Shown: one piece after another, positions 1-9,665 of the stretch
Position numbering within the stretch: the stretch's first letter is position 1
How the letters are laid out: each line of letters begins with the position of its first letter
Assembly: GCA_933822405.4 (NCBI GenBank)
Contig: CAKOGP040002103.1
Coordinates: forward strand, 159,328 to 223,327
Direction: 5' to 3'
DNA from: Cylindrotheca closterium
Lineage: Eukaryota > Bacillariophyta > Bacillariophyceae > Bacillariales > Bacillariaceae
Length of the DNA stretch: 64,000 nucleotides
The notes under the pieces: generated by a model
Database searches by the model: none
What the model saw: the letters and a program-made list of their open reading frames with translations, nothing else
What the model was told of the DNA's origin: nothing
Translations under genes and position numbers: made by a program

Positions 1-1
1 A

Positions 2-211
2 CAAAATTTATTGTTTGAGTTGGTGACTGCGGCCAATTTTATGGATATCAAGCCATTGCTGGACTTGACTTGTCTGGCCGTGGCAGTCTTGATCAAGGGG
101 AAACAAGCCAGCGAACTCCGAGCAATGTTCAACATTAGCAACGAGTTTACTCCGGAAGAAGAAGCACAAGTACGAGAGGAAAACAAGTGGGCGGAAAATC
201 AAGAGTCATAA
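2..211 (+). CDS. SKP1: SKP1, C-terminal part (cut by window start)
   Basis: This is the last ~69 codons of SKP1, the adaptor that links F-box proteins to cullin-1 in SCF ubiquitin ligases. The frame is open to the window edge, so the real start lies upstream. The visible segment is the SKP1 dimerisation and F-box-binding C-terminus: an [19 protein letters not shown] stretch, then a short helix, then [15 protein letters not shown] ending in ES. These are near-consensus for eukaryotic SKP1. Translation stops with TAA at 209-211. No intron is seen in the visible part. The identification is secure; nothing can be said about the N-terminal BTB-like fold. Confidence 0.93.
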   Translation, partial: QNLLFELVTAANFMDIKPLLDLTCLAVAVLIKGKQASELRAMFNISNEFTPEEEAQVREENKWAENQES

Positions 212-223
212 AGAGGCAGTCAG

Positions 224-257
<34 letters not shown>

Positions 258-779
258 TCTACTATGTTGGGTATTAATTTATTATATTTGTAACATCATA
301 AAATGCAAAAGTTAACATTGCAGTATTTTGGATGATGTACTATGGTCGTCATGGAGTTTGGAAAGTGCAGAATGATGGGAGATGCCTTTATATTGTAGGT
401 ACGAGTACACTTCTTGGAGACGCTTTCGTTCTTAGAACGGAAGCTACAGTACAGTACAGTATAGTATGGAAAATCAACACATTGGTAAAAGAAAGCACTG
501 TTACAGTCGAGGAAGTTCGAGGGTGGTGGTATAAAGGAACTAGCTAGTGCTCCAGTCGCATTAAAATTTCTAATATTAATACAATTGAATTTATAAATTA
601 TACCTGGATTGATTTGTAGGATGTTCAATAATAATAATAATAATAATAATATTCATTCAATTCAGTAGTCACCATGGCCATGTTTGTTTTCGCTTTGGCA
701 ACCACCACAGCTGCAGTCGCTTTCACCAGGTCGGTGCTGACCAATATGAAACGACGGATAATCCTCATCATCATCATCA
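212..779. other. Intergenic, SKP1 to ankyrin-like gene, with two microsatellites
   Basis: No gene is supported here. It holds a TCAA tetranucleotide run of about eight units at 224-257 and an ATA/TAA trinucleotide run at about 627-652. The short open frames in this stretch have no recognisable protein features and are AT-biased. Confidence 0.6.
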
Positions 780-2091
780 TCAAAAAATTGCTTGCTCCTC
801 CTCATCGGATGATGATTCCACGTCGGAACCTACAAAGTCGTACCGGTACTGGACGGCCAAAATTTGAGCTGGTAGTCCTTGTAATTGGTCAACCTCGATA
901 ATGGTCACACAATCCTTGCACCAAGAATCCAAAACATTGGCAACCTTGTGTAGGAGAGGATTGTTGTTGTTGTTGTTGTTGTTGCTGCTGCTGACATCTG
1001 AAATGGCCTTGTAAAAGTTCATTGATAAATCTTTCAACAGAGAGATGGATCCTGTGAGTTCCATCTCCTTGGCAATCAATGGCATGATTTGTTCAATGAA
1101 AGGATATTCGCTGGGAGCTTTTCCATTCAATTCCGAGGGCATGTTATAAGACTCTGGAAAAGCCTTCAACAAGAGAATGACTGCATTTTGAACCTCGAGG
1201 CGATTGCATTTCTTGACCAGGGCATGGATGGGCAGATTCCCCTGATGCAATGATTTTTGGCTGACGAGTTTGGGGCATGTTTGGATCAAGTATTGGATGA
1301 TTTCGACGGAATCATTGCCGTAGTGTGAAAACTCTTGCAAACCGGCACAAACGAGGCCCAGAACCGAATAGCCCATAGTCTTGTATGTCATGCCCCGTGG
1401 ATGTTGCTCCGCCATCCACCGAAAGAGATCGGCATTGCATTCCGTGGCGCCCCCGAGGATGGAAGCTAACGCAGTATATCCGTGGTAGCGGGGGCTGTTC
1501 TTTTGAGCAAGACCTTTGGGGTAGGCTTGGAAAAAACGACGCACGGTGGATGCCGAACAGTTGGAATTGGCCGCAGTATATTGTCCAAGAAAATCAAAGA
1601 CAGGAGGGCGCCGGTTTGCCACAGCAGTAGTGGTATGATCCAACACCCAAGGATGGGTCTCGGCAATCCAACACATTAGTTGATAATGACAATCGTGCCC
1701 CGCAATGATATGAAGGGGGGGTGATATCTTCAATGCCGCAACCCATAGTACGTCTCCACACAAGAGCCGAAGGATTTTTCTCAATGAGAAACTGAATGGC
1801 AGGATGCGACCATTCTCGGTGCAACTTCTCACATGCCATAATAAACAACAACGAGTCACTGCTGCCAACCACCCTTGCCAGCACTGGATTCTCTGTCAGG
1901 GCTTGAATCAGTCTGACATTGAATTCTTCACACGCTCGCTGGACCTCTTCTTCCGTGTTATTATTGGCATGCCCTGGAATCTGAGAGGCTGCAGCAATTA
2001 GCTCATGAAACATGGCTGCAGTTGCTTCATTCAGTTCGGTTTTTGGTAGTGGCGTTACGAATTCAACACCACTGTTGGTTGTGGTGCTCAT
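780..2091 (-). pseudogene. Ankyrin-like repeat protein with a frameshift in a G7/C7 run
   Basis: Two overlapping minus-strand frames form one protein of about 435 residues. The N-terminal part starts at 2091 (MSTTTNSGVEF) and the C-terminal part ends at 780. The frames meet at a run of seven G on the plus strand at 1715-1721. With one base fewer the reading becomes TPLHIIAGHD, the usual ankyrin-like TPLH motif, so a one-base indel in the homopolymer is the simplest explanation. The rest resembles diatom ankyrin-like proteins with repeated hydrophobic helices, such as LFRWMAEQHP, IIQYLIQTCP and VILLLKAFPES, each followed by a short loop. A poly-Asn tract (961-985) and an acidic Ser/Glu tail close the protein. 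It may be a functional gene with a sequencing error rather than a true pseudogene. Function unknown. Confidence 0.7.
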
Positions 2092-2695
2092 TGTCTAATA
2101 ATTGTCTATCGCACTTTTTTATAAAACGCAAACGACACCAATACCGTATGGTACCGTACCAGGTACTACTGTATGCGTTGTGATATTCTAGACGCATGGA
2201 TGACAGCGTTTCGGATCGACCAAAAAGGATTTCGTCTACTCTACATACTCCCATCTTCCCACATTCCCACGAAATAAGCCTTTGGACTAGACGGCTGGTC
2301 GGACTAATACAGCTAATAATATAAGAATGGTGGTTGACTTCCGAGAATGGGTTGATGATTTATTTGATTTGATTGCATGTTGAATGTTTGTCAACTGCTT
2401 TCTCTTTCTCCCTTTCTATATTTTCCTCGTGCCTACGTGGAATTCTACATAACTACCGGTAGACATTGTACGCAAAATTGGATGGCGCAAAGTGGAAAAT
2501 CTGCAACAACTATTGTTGGAGACGTTGCATCATTTTGAATTTTGCATTGGAACAACACTGTTCGAAGCATCGATCCAATCCATTCATCCAATCCAATCCA
2601 ATCCAATCCATTCTCAGCCGACTAGTAACACCATACGTCACTGCAACAGTATACTACAGCAACAACCACAACAAACCACAAGCACAACCCATACA
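2092..2695. other. Intergenic between the ankyrin-like gene and PSF3 (divergent)
   Basis: A shared upstream region for two divergently oriented genes. It contains a GTACC-rich patch at about 2148-2165 and a CCAAT direct repeat (AATCC units) at about 2578-2610, just upstream of the PSF3 start. An ATG at 2492 is in frame with PSF3, but the extra 68 residues are low-complexity and absent from the family, so this part is treated as leader. Confidence 0.45.
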
Positions 2696-3589
2696 ATGCC
2701 CACCTCTTATTTCGATGTTGACGCCATCTTGGCCGAAGAAGAATTGATTCCCTGCACCACCTTGTTTGAATTTTCACACTTGAAACATTTGGATCCCGAT
2801 GCCAGCATTGGTGGAGGACGCTCCTCCTCCTCCAAGAAGTCTAGAGCTAAAAACTATTTGGAAGAAAACTCGCGCATCAAGCTCCCTTTGTGGGCCTTGG
2901 AAAAGTGGGCCAATTTGGGATTTGTACGATTGCAATTGCCACGGCATTATGGACGCAAGGCACGAGAACGATTGGAAGCGGATCCAGGAGATGCTGATTT
3001 GAGGTAAGCATCATGTAGTTGTACTTGGACTTGTGTAACGAAAGCAATTGGGTGCTAAAAATGCTAACCACGCCCCATTATCCTTTTACGATGACACAGG
3101 AAAAAGAATGAACGATTTTTCTTGGCGGGCAAAGTTCTAGTGGATTTGATTCTAACCTCGTCCGAAAAGGTCGCTACTGCCATTGCTTCCAGCCCTCGAT
3201 GGCGTCAAAATGCCCGACGCACCGCCCACACCCGGGCCTTGGAACAAGTCAGCGAAGATGCTACGTTACTAAAACGAACCCTGCTCAAGACCTTTGCGGG
3301 CGAACGACTCCGCCAAATGTTCAATTGGGCCCTGAGTACGGGGGGAGACGACGACGTCTCCCACTTTTTGGCCAAGCTCACGGAAATGGAAAAACGACTC
3401 TTTCATACGGGAGCCACCGCAGTGGCCAACAAGGAACACTGGTCCGTCTTTGGAAGTCGGCGTTTGGTGAGCGCCAATGCCAGTGTCAACAAACGACGAT
3501 CTCTGACGGCGAATGCTCAAGAAGAGGCATCAAGGGTGGCCTCGCCAGATGCCAACGAAAATGGTCCCAAACGACAGCGTCGGCAATGA
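2696..3589 (+). CDS. PSF3: GINS complex subunit PSF3 (2 exons)
   Basis: PSF3 is one of four GINS subunits that hold CDC45 and MCM2-7 together as the CMG replicative helicase. Exon 1 is 2696-3003 and exon 2 is 3100-3589, with a 96-bp GT-AG intron; together they encode 265 residues. The start was set at MPTSYFDVDAILAEEE because family members begin with this block. It is followed by the conserved IPCTTLFEF segment, then LPLWALEKWANLGFVRLQLPRHYG, typical of PSF3. Splicing gives ADLRKKNERFFLAGKVL, which keeps the conserved DLR position. The helical A-domain follows, and the last ~40 residues are basic and Ser-rich, a likely disordered tail. The identification rests on motif order and length. Confidence 0.85.
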
Positions 3590-3917
3590 TGGATGGCAAT
3601 GTAGCATAGCATAGCAAAGCATAGGGAATACTACGTACTATGTACTAATGATAATGATAGAAAACAAAACGGAATTAATGAACTACTCGTACTCGCAAAT
3701 AAAAATTCCAATCGAAACCTGCCACCAAGATCCGCATTAAATTAAAGGCTGTTTCACTAAAGGCTGTTTCTCTCACGCAACGATCTGCACGACAACCTTC
3801 ACCGTCAGCAACTACGATTATATCCTAAACTCAAATACTATTCTTACAAACTAGATTATTTCTTTCGAGTTATATTATTGGCTGGCTTCGCAATGAAATG
3901 AAATCAAATCCTCCACT
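3590..3917. other. Intergenic between two convergent genes
   Basis: The 3' flank shared by PSF3 and the coiled-coil gene. It includes a short repeat of CATAGCAAAGCATAG type after the PSF3 stop and two adjacent copies of AAAGGCTGTTTC at about 3745-3770. No gene is supported. Confidence 0.4.
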
Positions 3918-5872
3918 TCAGAGGTTCATCAAATCTCCAAATGGATTGCCCTTGATGGCACATCCTGCGGTTCGAAGGGCATCCATGGCCCTTTGTGCGC
4001 GCTCTTGCTGTTCGGAGAGAGCCATAAATTGAGAATCTAATGCTCTCAAGTGAGAATTATGCAATTTTGCATCCAATTCCTTCTCTTTTTGTTTTTGTTG
4101 CCATTTGGCATGTCGTTGTTTCTCTTTGGCTCGGAACGCCAAAGATTGCCGTCTGCGTCGCTTGCAATCCTTCATGTACTCTTCTACGTCCTTGCGTGCA
4201 AGAGAGTCCAACTCAAACATCTCGCGTTCATGGTCTTGTTGTTGCGATCTTTGGTTTTCTGCATTCAACTTTTGCATTTGCTTCTCCTTGCCTCGGTATT
4301 GCAAGGATTTTCGACGACGTTCCTCCATTTCCTTCTTGTATGCCTCGACATCTTTTTGACCTAATGAAAATGAAAAAGAAAATGAGAAGAAATATGGTTA
4401 GCATGTATCATATCAGTATTGCTTGACTCCAACCATTCATTTTGTCAGTCATCAAAGTACGTACATTCCGATTGCAAACGACCTTCGGCAATTCCTTTGT
4501 GCACTGCCTTGAAGTGCTCTTCCTCCTCATGTTGACGGATGCGCCGGGCTTCTTGTCCACGGAGCTGCAAAGACTCTCTTCGTTCCCGTTCCATTTTCAA
4601 CAAATACTCCTTAGCGTCTCGTTCTCCTTCCATTTTCAACATGAAGGATTCGGCTTCCTTTTCTTGGGCAAGTGATCGAAGTTCTTGCATTGCCTGGGCA
4701 TGCTGGCGACTCTCAGCGTTTCGGCCAGCCAAACTTTGACGGCGCTCTTCTGCCATCTTCTTTCTGTAGGCATCTGCATCTCGCTCACCTTCCATTTTCA
4801 ACAAGAAGCTCTCGTGTTGCTTTCTCGCCTCCTCTTCGCCCCAATTGGCTCGAAGGTCACGAATGCGTCGGGCATCTCCAGCACGGAACTGGTAACTCTT
4901 TCGGCGTGCCTCAGCATTAGCTTTGGTAGCTTCGTTGCGGGACTTGTGTATATCGTATCGGATCTCATGAATTGCAGCAAGTTCTCTCTCCCGTTGACGC
5001 TTCATCTTTTCTTCGCCCTTTCGATGATTTTGACGAAGCTTGGCACGAGTATCGATAGACATCTTGCGGGCCTTATCCTTCTCTTCCTTCAATTTCTCTT
5101 GCTGTTCTCGATAAGTGTCAGAATTGAATTTGTACTCTTTCTCCAATTTCGAGAACTTGGTTTGCTTCTTTTCGTCGCTAAGCTTTGCTTGTTGCTGAAA
5201 GTGCGCAGAGGAAACGGTTCGTGTAATGGCCATGATTTGTCGACGTTGCTCTTCTAGGCGTTGATTGAAATTCTTGGTCTCCGCCTTTTGTGTCTGCCAT
5301 TGGAATCGAACTTGTTTGGTGCGATTAGAAACATGTTTCAGGTTTTCCTCCTTGGCCCTTCGAGCAGCATTTAAGGAAGGGTTGGTAGAGGGGCCAAGTT
5401 TTTTTTGTGGCGTGTGGTGGTTCAAGGCTTCAAATACACCAGCTGCATTGTTGATCGCTCTTTGCGTCATGCTCACAAGGTCCTTACGCTGAGGAGACTG
5501 TAGGGATTGTCGAAGTCTGCTCAACTCGGCGCTTCGAAAGGAAGAAATCGACGACTTTCTCACGATCATGTCGGGTGATTCGGGGATTTGTGTATTATTA
5601 TTGTTAGCAGAAGCATTCTCCTTGTCTTCTTCGTCCTCCACAAATGAAACATGCTTCTCTTCATAACCTCCTTTACTACTCAATAGTGAGGAGGGATCTG
5701 GACTGGGCATGACTTCATGTTGTTGGTGTTGGTTCTCCTTGGAAGGACTGCGAAAACTAGAATCGGTGGAATAGCACAAGCTGGTTTCTTGTTCCTCAAA
5801 GACAAAGTTTCCGAAGACTCTTGAAGCTTTCTGCTTGCGATTCGCTGTCGAAAGACCAGAAACGGACTGCAT
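3918..5872 (-). CDS. Repetitive coiled-coil protein (2 exons, possibly 3)
   Basis: Not recognised as a named family. Exons are 5872-4465 and 4360-3918 (minus), with a 104-bp GT-AG intron whose splicing makes a Cys codon and joins two halves of the same repeat; total 616 residues. Residues ~1-150 are Ser/Asn-rich and probably disordered. From ~170 on it is almost all charged helix with an imperfect repeat of about 40 residues built on KMEGERDADAYRKKMAEERR followed by S(L/Y)xxR. Such long repeated coiled coils are common in cytoskeletal or ciliary-type proteins, but that role is inference. The start is uncertain: an ATG followed directly by GTACGT at 5953-5948 and an acceptor-like TTCCATGCAG just before codon 3 allow an extra exon holding only the start codon. 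Confidence 0.7.
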
Positions 5873-6880
5873 GGAAGAAACAATTTTTGTGAGACAATCA
5901 GCGGTTTCAATAACAATTGTTCAACGAACACCAACTTCACTTTGACGTACCATGATCCAATTGGCAACTAGTACGGAAGTAGAGAATTATATGACCAAAC
6001 CAAACCAACAGTAAGTGATATGCTGGAATGTCTATGGTAGTGACGCTGCCCTATCGAATCGCTGGCTATGTTGTTGTTGGTGTGTTTGCTTGTCTCGTTG
6101 ATTGAAGAACAAACAAAGGTGATAGACTTTCAATTTGCCCGTTGGAAACTCAAACACGCCCCGCGTGAACACATTTAACAACGATGGTTGTACGTTGATT
6201 TCTACGAAATGCAGTACCATGCTAAAAGTTACAATATTCATCCATGAATAATGTATGAACGCAAGGCGGGTTCGAACATCCCTCCTTCAAAAGTCACCCC
6301 CTTCTCTTTGTCCCCTCAATGATATTCACACTTTTTCCATTCAATCATGACGTCAGTCTCACATGGACATAATCAGGTTCAAATCATTCATGTCACTTTT
6401 GATTGCGCCTTTTCGATTTATTTAGAGGCACTAACGGTCGAAAACAAACGCTTTTATGCAGCCACCAATTTCTGGAAGCGGAGGCACAAGTACCACATCC
6501 TACAGTACCTACGACTTCCGCCTTGCTTACGTGGATGCTGGATATTGACGCCGAAGCGACCTCGTACGAAGTTCTGCGTACAGCTAATTTTTTCTTTATG
6601 TCATTGCGCATACCGCGCTCGCTAGTTCTCGGACTAGTCTCGGCCTTGGGTTTGTCCCATCCGTTGTTTCCCGGTCAGTCAGGTTGCTCTCGTACGAAAC
6701 GAGTATTTGAGGCCACTTACGATCGATCGACCACGAGTTTTGAATCCAGGGCATTGTTCGGTTTTGTCTTATTGCTCACGAGTCCTGTACACTACTTTAT
6801 TAGACTACCTGATGCATTAAAAAGAATACATTCCTTGGAGTATTTGCAGCTGGTTTTCCTATTAACCGATCATATCAACT
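5873..6880. promoter_or_regulatory. Divergent upstream region of coiled-coil and Pumilio genes
   Basis: About 1 kb between divergently transcribed genes. It contains a perfect palindrome TGACGTCA at 6348-6355, the CRE core. TGACGT-type elements are known in diatoms to mediate CO2/cAMP responses, but activity here is only a possibility. A 163-codon open frame at 6403-6894 overlaps the Pumilio start, lacks any domain, and is probably part of the 5' leader. Confidence 0.35.
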
Positions 6881-9322
6881 ATGAGCTCGGTTGACAAACC
6901 TCAGTCGACACCGAAGTCGCAATCTAAGGATGAAATGATTGGTTCTCTCGGCGAAGCCCTTGCCGGGGTAAATCTAGGGTCTGGTGCCGTGTCAAACGGT
7001 GGCTTTTCGTTTCCCAGTCAGCCAGAAGCGGGCGATCCGTTCCGAGCTACTGGTGGTGATTGGGGATCTTCTTATGAACATGATACATCCAATCAAAACA
7101 TGAATGCAGCAGCGACTACACCAAAAGCTGCTGAAGAAAAAAGTGGTTTGGACCTCTTTTTAGATCAAAGTCCTTCACATTTTCTTGGGAATGATGTTTT
7201 CAAACTCAGCACTGGTATCCAAATGAATGAGAATGGAAATGATCAGCAAAACCCCTTTCGGAATCAGGGTGTTGGCTCTGCTCCGGGAAGAGTTCCAGCC
7301 TATCAGGACGTCAGACGGGGGAATGGGTCCCCTTCGGGCTCCAGTAGATCTGGGTCTCCTTATACAAATGGAGACGGTTCCAGAACTATCCAAGCCTATC
7401 ATCAAGGCGAGGAAAAGTCTGGATACCACCAATCCATCCAATCACCCTACAATAATAATATGGGAAACAACAACGGTGGCTTTGCGAACAGCCCATATGA
7501 TTCCCAGCCAAAGGCATCTCCTTCTGTTCAGCAAGGGTCGGCGAACCCTGCGCAAGGACAAGTATTGTACATGGCTGTTCCTACACCCGATGGACGTGGT
7601 CAGGTTCTTCAACCTGTTCAGATGGTCCAACTTCCTGGCAAACCATTCTATCAGGTGGTTCCTGGACAAGGTGGAATGCCTCCTGTTCAAGGCGGCATGG
7701 CTCCTGGTCAGGCTCCAATGATGGATGCCCAAGGTGCTCCAATGATGATGGTTCCTCAAATGATGGTGCCACCTGGAGGCCAGAATGGAGATTTGAATTC
7801 CATCAACAACAGCGTCAACAATGGAATGAACTCAGGAAACAAGGGTTACAATGGTGCTAGTGACAAGCAATATGGCAGCGATCGGGGAAACAACGACCTC
7901 AACACACTTGCCAACAGCCACCAGTACGCTCCTGCTTCCAACCAACAACCCGATACTACGTCCTCTCTCTACTCGACTCCTCAACGTCCTTCCCTTGACT
8001 CGTTGCTCGGTCAAGTCCGACGTCTCTCTCGTGACCAAGTTGGTTGCCGTCTTGTGCAACAAGCTCTGGACGAAGAAGGTCCTATGGCTGCCACTTTGAT
8101 CTTGAACGAAGGACTCCCCTTTTGGGGCGAGGCCATGGTGGACCCCTTTGGAAACTACCTCTTTCAAAAGATCCTCGAGAAGATTACCTCGGAAGAGCGC
8201 ATCATGCTCGTCAAGAGCGTCAGCACTCGCTTGGTGAACGCCAGTTTGAATCTTCATGGCACGCGGTCTGTCCAAAAGATTGTGGAACTTTGCGCCATTG
8301 ATGAAGAAAAGGCCACACCACCGAAGGAAGGCGAAAAGGAAGATTCGGCAGCTGACATTTTGACCCGATCCTTGGCACCGGCTGCTGCTCGTCTGTGCAT
8401 TGACAGTCACGGAAACCATGTCATTCAGCGGATCCTCCTCAAGCTTGGACACAACCATGCCAAGTTTGTCTTTGATGCTGTTGCTGAAAGTGTGGGAGAC
8501 GTTGCTCGCCATAGACACGGCTGCTGTGTCATTCAGCGTTGCCTCGACTCCCCACCAGGTGCTTCCCGCTCTCATCTTGTGAACCGCATCGTGGACAAGG
8601 CCTTGGAGCTCATGCAAGATGCATACGGCAACTATGTTGTCCAATACGTCCTGGATGTCTGCTCGGATGACGATGTTCATGCAGTTTGCGAGAGCGTTAT
8701 TGGAAAGGTCAATCTTCTTGCCATTCAAAAGTTCAGTTCCAATGTGATGGAGAAATGCCTTGAACGCTGTACCGATCGCGTAAAGGAACATTACATGGAG
8801 GAATTGAGCGACAGCGAAAGAGTGCGCGAACTAATGATGGATCCCTTTGGCAACTACGTGGTCCAAAGAGCTTTGTCAGTTGCCACCCACGCGCAAGCTG
8901 TTCGATTGGTGGAGTCCATGCGACCACACCTTCTCGCAACTGTCCCTGGCACTCCCAATGGACAACGCAACGGCGGAGTTCGAAACACTGCCGGCGGAAG
9001 ACGAATCATGGCCAAGATTTGTCGTCGGTTCCCCAACTTTACCTTGGACCCAGCTGGGACCGGTGATGAGATCTACTCTCAGAACAAGGGACATCACCGC
9101 CACCAGCACCCCCATCAGATGATGGCACCAATGTATGGGCAACAACCACCACCACACATGGGCCAGCATTACCAGCAGCATTATGCTGCAAACCCAATCG
9201 CTATGAACATGGGCGCCCACCAGTTCGACCAGCGACAACCTTACTACGAGATCGGAACTCCCGATCCGGGCTACTACCAACACGCTCCGCACATGGGGCA
9301 TGGAGCTTATCCAAGCATCTAA
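6881..9322 (+). CDS. Pumilio/PUF-family RNA-binding protein
   Basis: An 813-residue PUF protein, a cytoplasmic post-transcriptional repressor that binds UGUA-containing 3' UTRs. Residues 1 to ~365 are low-complexity (Gly, Asn, Gln, Met, Pro), including a PGQGGMPPVQGGM-like repeat, as in other Pumilios. Eight PUF repeats occupy ~370-680. Their recognition pentads in order are CRLVQ, NYLFQ, TRSVQ, NHVIQ, CCVIQ, NYVVQ, SNVME and NYVVQ. By the PUF code, repeats 8 to 1 should read U-G-U-A-U-A-U-A, so a canonical UGUANAUA target is predicted. The third residue after the code Arg (repeat 5) is Cys rather than Arg as stacking residue. The tail is His/Gln/Pro-rich. There is no intron. Identification is very secure; its mRNA targets are unknown. 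Confidence 0.95.
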   Translation: MSSVDKPQSTPKSQSKDEMIGSLGEALAGVNLGSGAVSNGGFSFPSQPEAGDPFRATGGDWGSSYEHDTSNQNMNAAATTPKAAEEKSGLDLFLDQSPSHFLGNDVFKLSTGIQMNENGNDQQNPFRNQGVGSAPGRVPAYQDVRRGNGSPSGSSRSGSPYTNGDGSRTIQAYHQGEEKSGYHQSIQSPYNNNMGNNNGGFANSPYDSQPKASPSVQQGSANPAQGQVLYMAVPTPDGRGQVLQPVQMVQLPGKPFYQVVPGQGGMPPVQGGMAPGQAPMMDAQGAPMMMVPQMMVPPGGQNGDLNSINNSVNNGMNSGNKGYNGASDKQYGSDRGNNDLNTLANSHQYAPASNQQPDTTSSLYSTPQRPSLDSLLGQVRRLSRDQVGCRLVQQALDEEGPMAATLILNEGLPFWGEAMVDPFGNYLFQKILEKITSEERIMLVKSVSTRLVNASLNLHGTRSVQKIVELCAIDEEKATPPKEGEKEDSAADILTRSLAPAAARLCIDSHGNHVIQRILLKLGHNHAKFVFDAVAESVGDVARHRHGCCVIQRCLDSPPGASRSHLVNRIVDKALELMQDAYGNYVVQYVLDVCSDDDVHAVCESVIGKVNLLAIQKFSSNVMEKCLERCTDRVKEHYMEELSDSERVRELMMDPFGNYVVQRALSVATHAQAVRLVESMRPHLLATVPGTPNGQRNGGVRNTAGGRRIMAKICRRFPNFTLDPAGTGDEIYSQNKGHHRHQHPHQMMAPMYGQQPPPHMGQHYQQHYAANPIAMNMGAHQFDQRQPYYEIGTPDPGYYQHAPHMGHGAYPSI

Positions 9323-9665
9323 TGCCCCTATTCGGTACGCGGTGTTGGGTGTTGTAAAAATGCGACTACTACCTCTCTTGAGTGTATCCTAGAAACTGTA
9401 CCTCCTCAGGGCGTTGCCAAAGCTGCAACGCTATGTTATATGCTACCGAGTATCCACACACACGTGCATGTTTACCAATATTCATTGAACCATAGATGGC
9501 GTTAGAATTCCACTAGTGTACAAAAAATAAAAATAATTAATGTTAACTTCATGAAAACCAAATCTCTGTTTCCTTTCTTCATCATGTTCCATGGCTGGTA
9601 TTATCGGTACCGGTACAGTACCTATTGGAAAAAAAAGAATGTTCTAGTAGCATTATCATACCTTA
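9323..9665. other. Intergenic between convergent Pumilio and EPL1 genes
   Basis: The 3' flank of two convergent genes, AT-rich near 9520-9545. A GGTACCGGTAC palindromic patch lies at about 9605-9620. No gene is supported. Confidence 0.4.

Noticed and set aside
224..257. TCAA repeat as a CRISPR or telomere repeat
   Set aside because: A simple tetranucleotide microsatellite with no spacers.
3745..3770. AAAGGCTGTTTC repeats as ends of a Harbinger-like element
   Set aside because: Both copies point the same way, and no matching inverted end or TTA duplication is seen.
4040..5257. Several plus-strand hydrophobic frames (190 codons and less)
   Set aside because: They are antisense to the Glu/Arg-rich coiled-coil gene, which reads as Leu/Phe/Ser-rich on the other strand.
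6262..6285. GGTTCGAA T-loop-like sequence as a tRNA
   Set aside because: The flanking bases do not form a T-stem, and no D or anticodon arm fits upstream.
6403..6894. 163-codon plus frame before the Pumilio gene
   Set aside because: It overlaps the Pumilio start in another frame and shows no signature; more likely 5' leader.
7832..8791. 319-codon antisense frame across the Pumilio repeats
   Set aside because: Mirror of conserved PUF coding sequence; no independent features.
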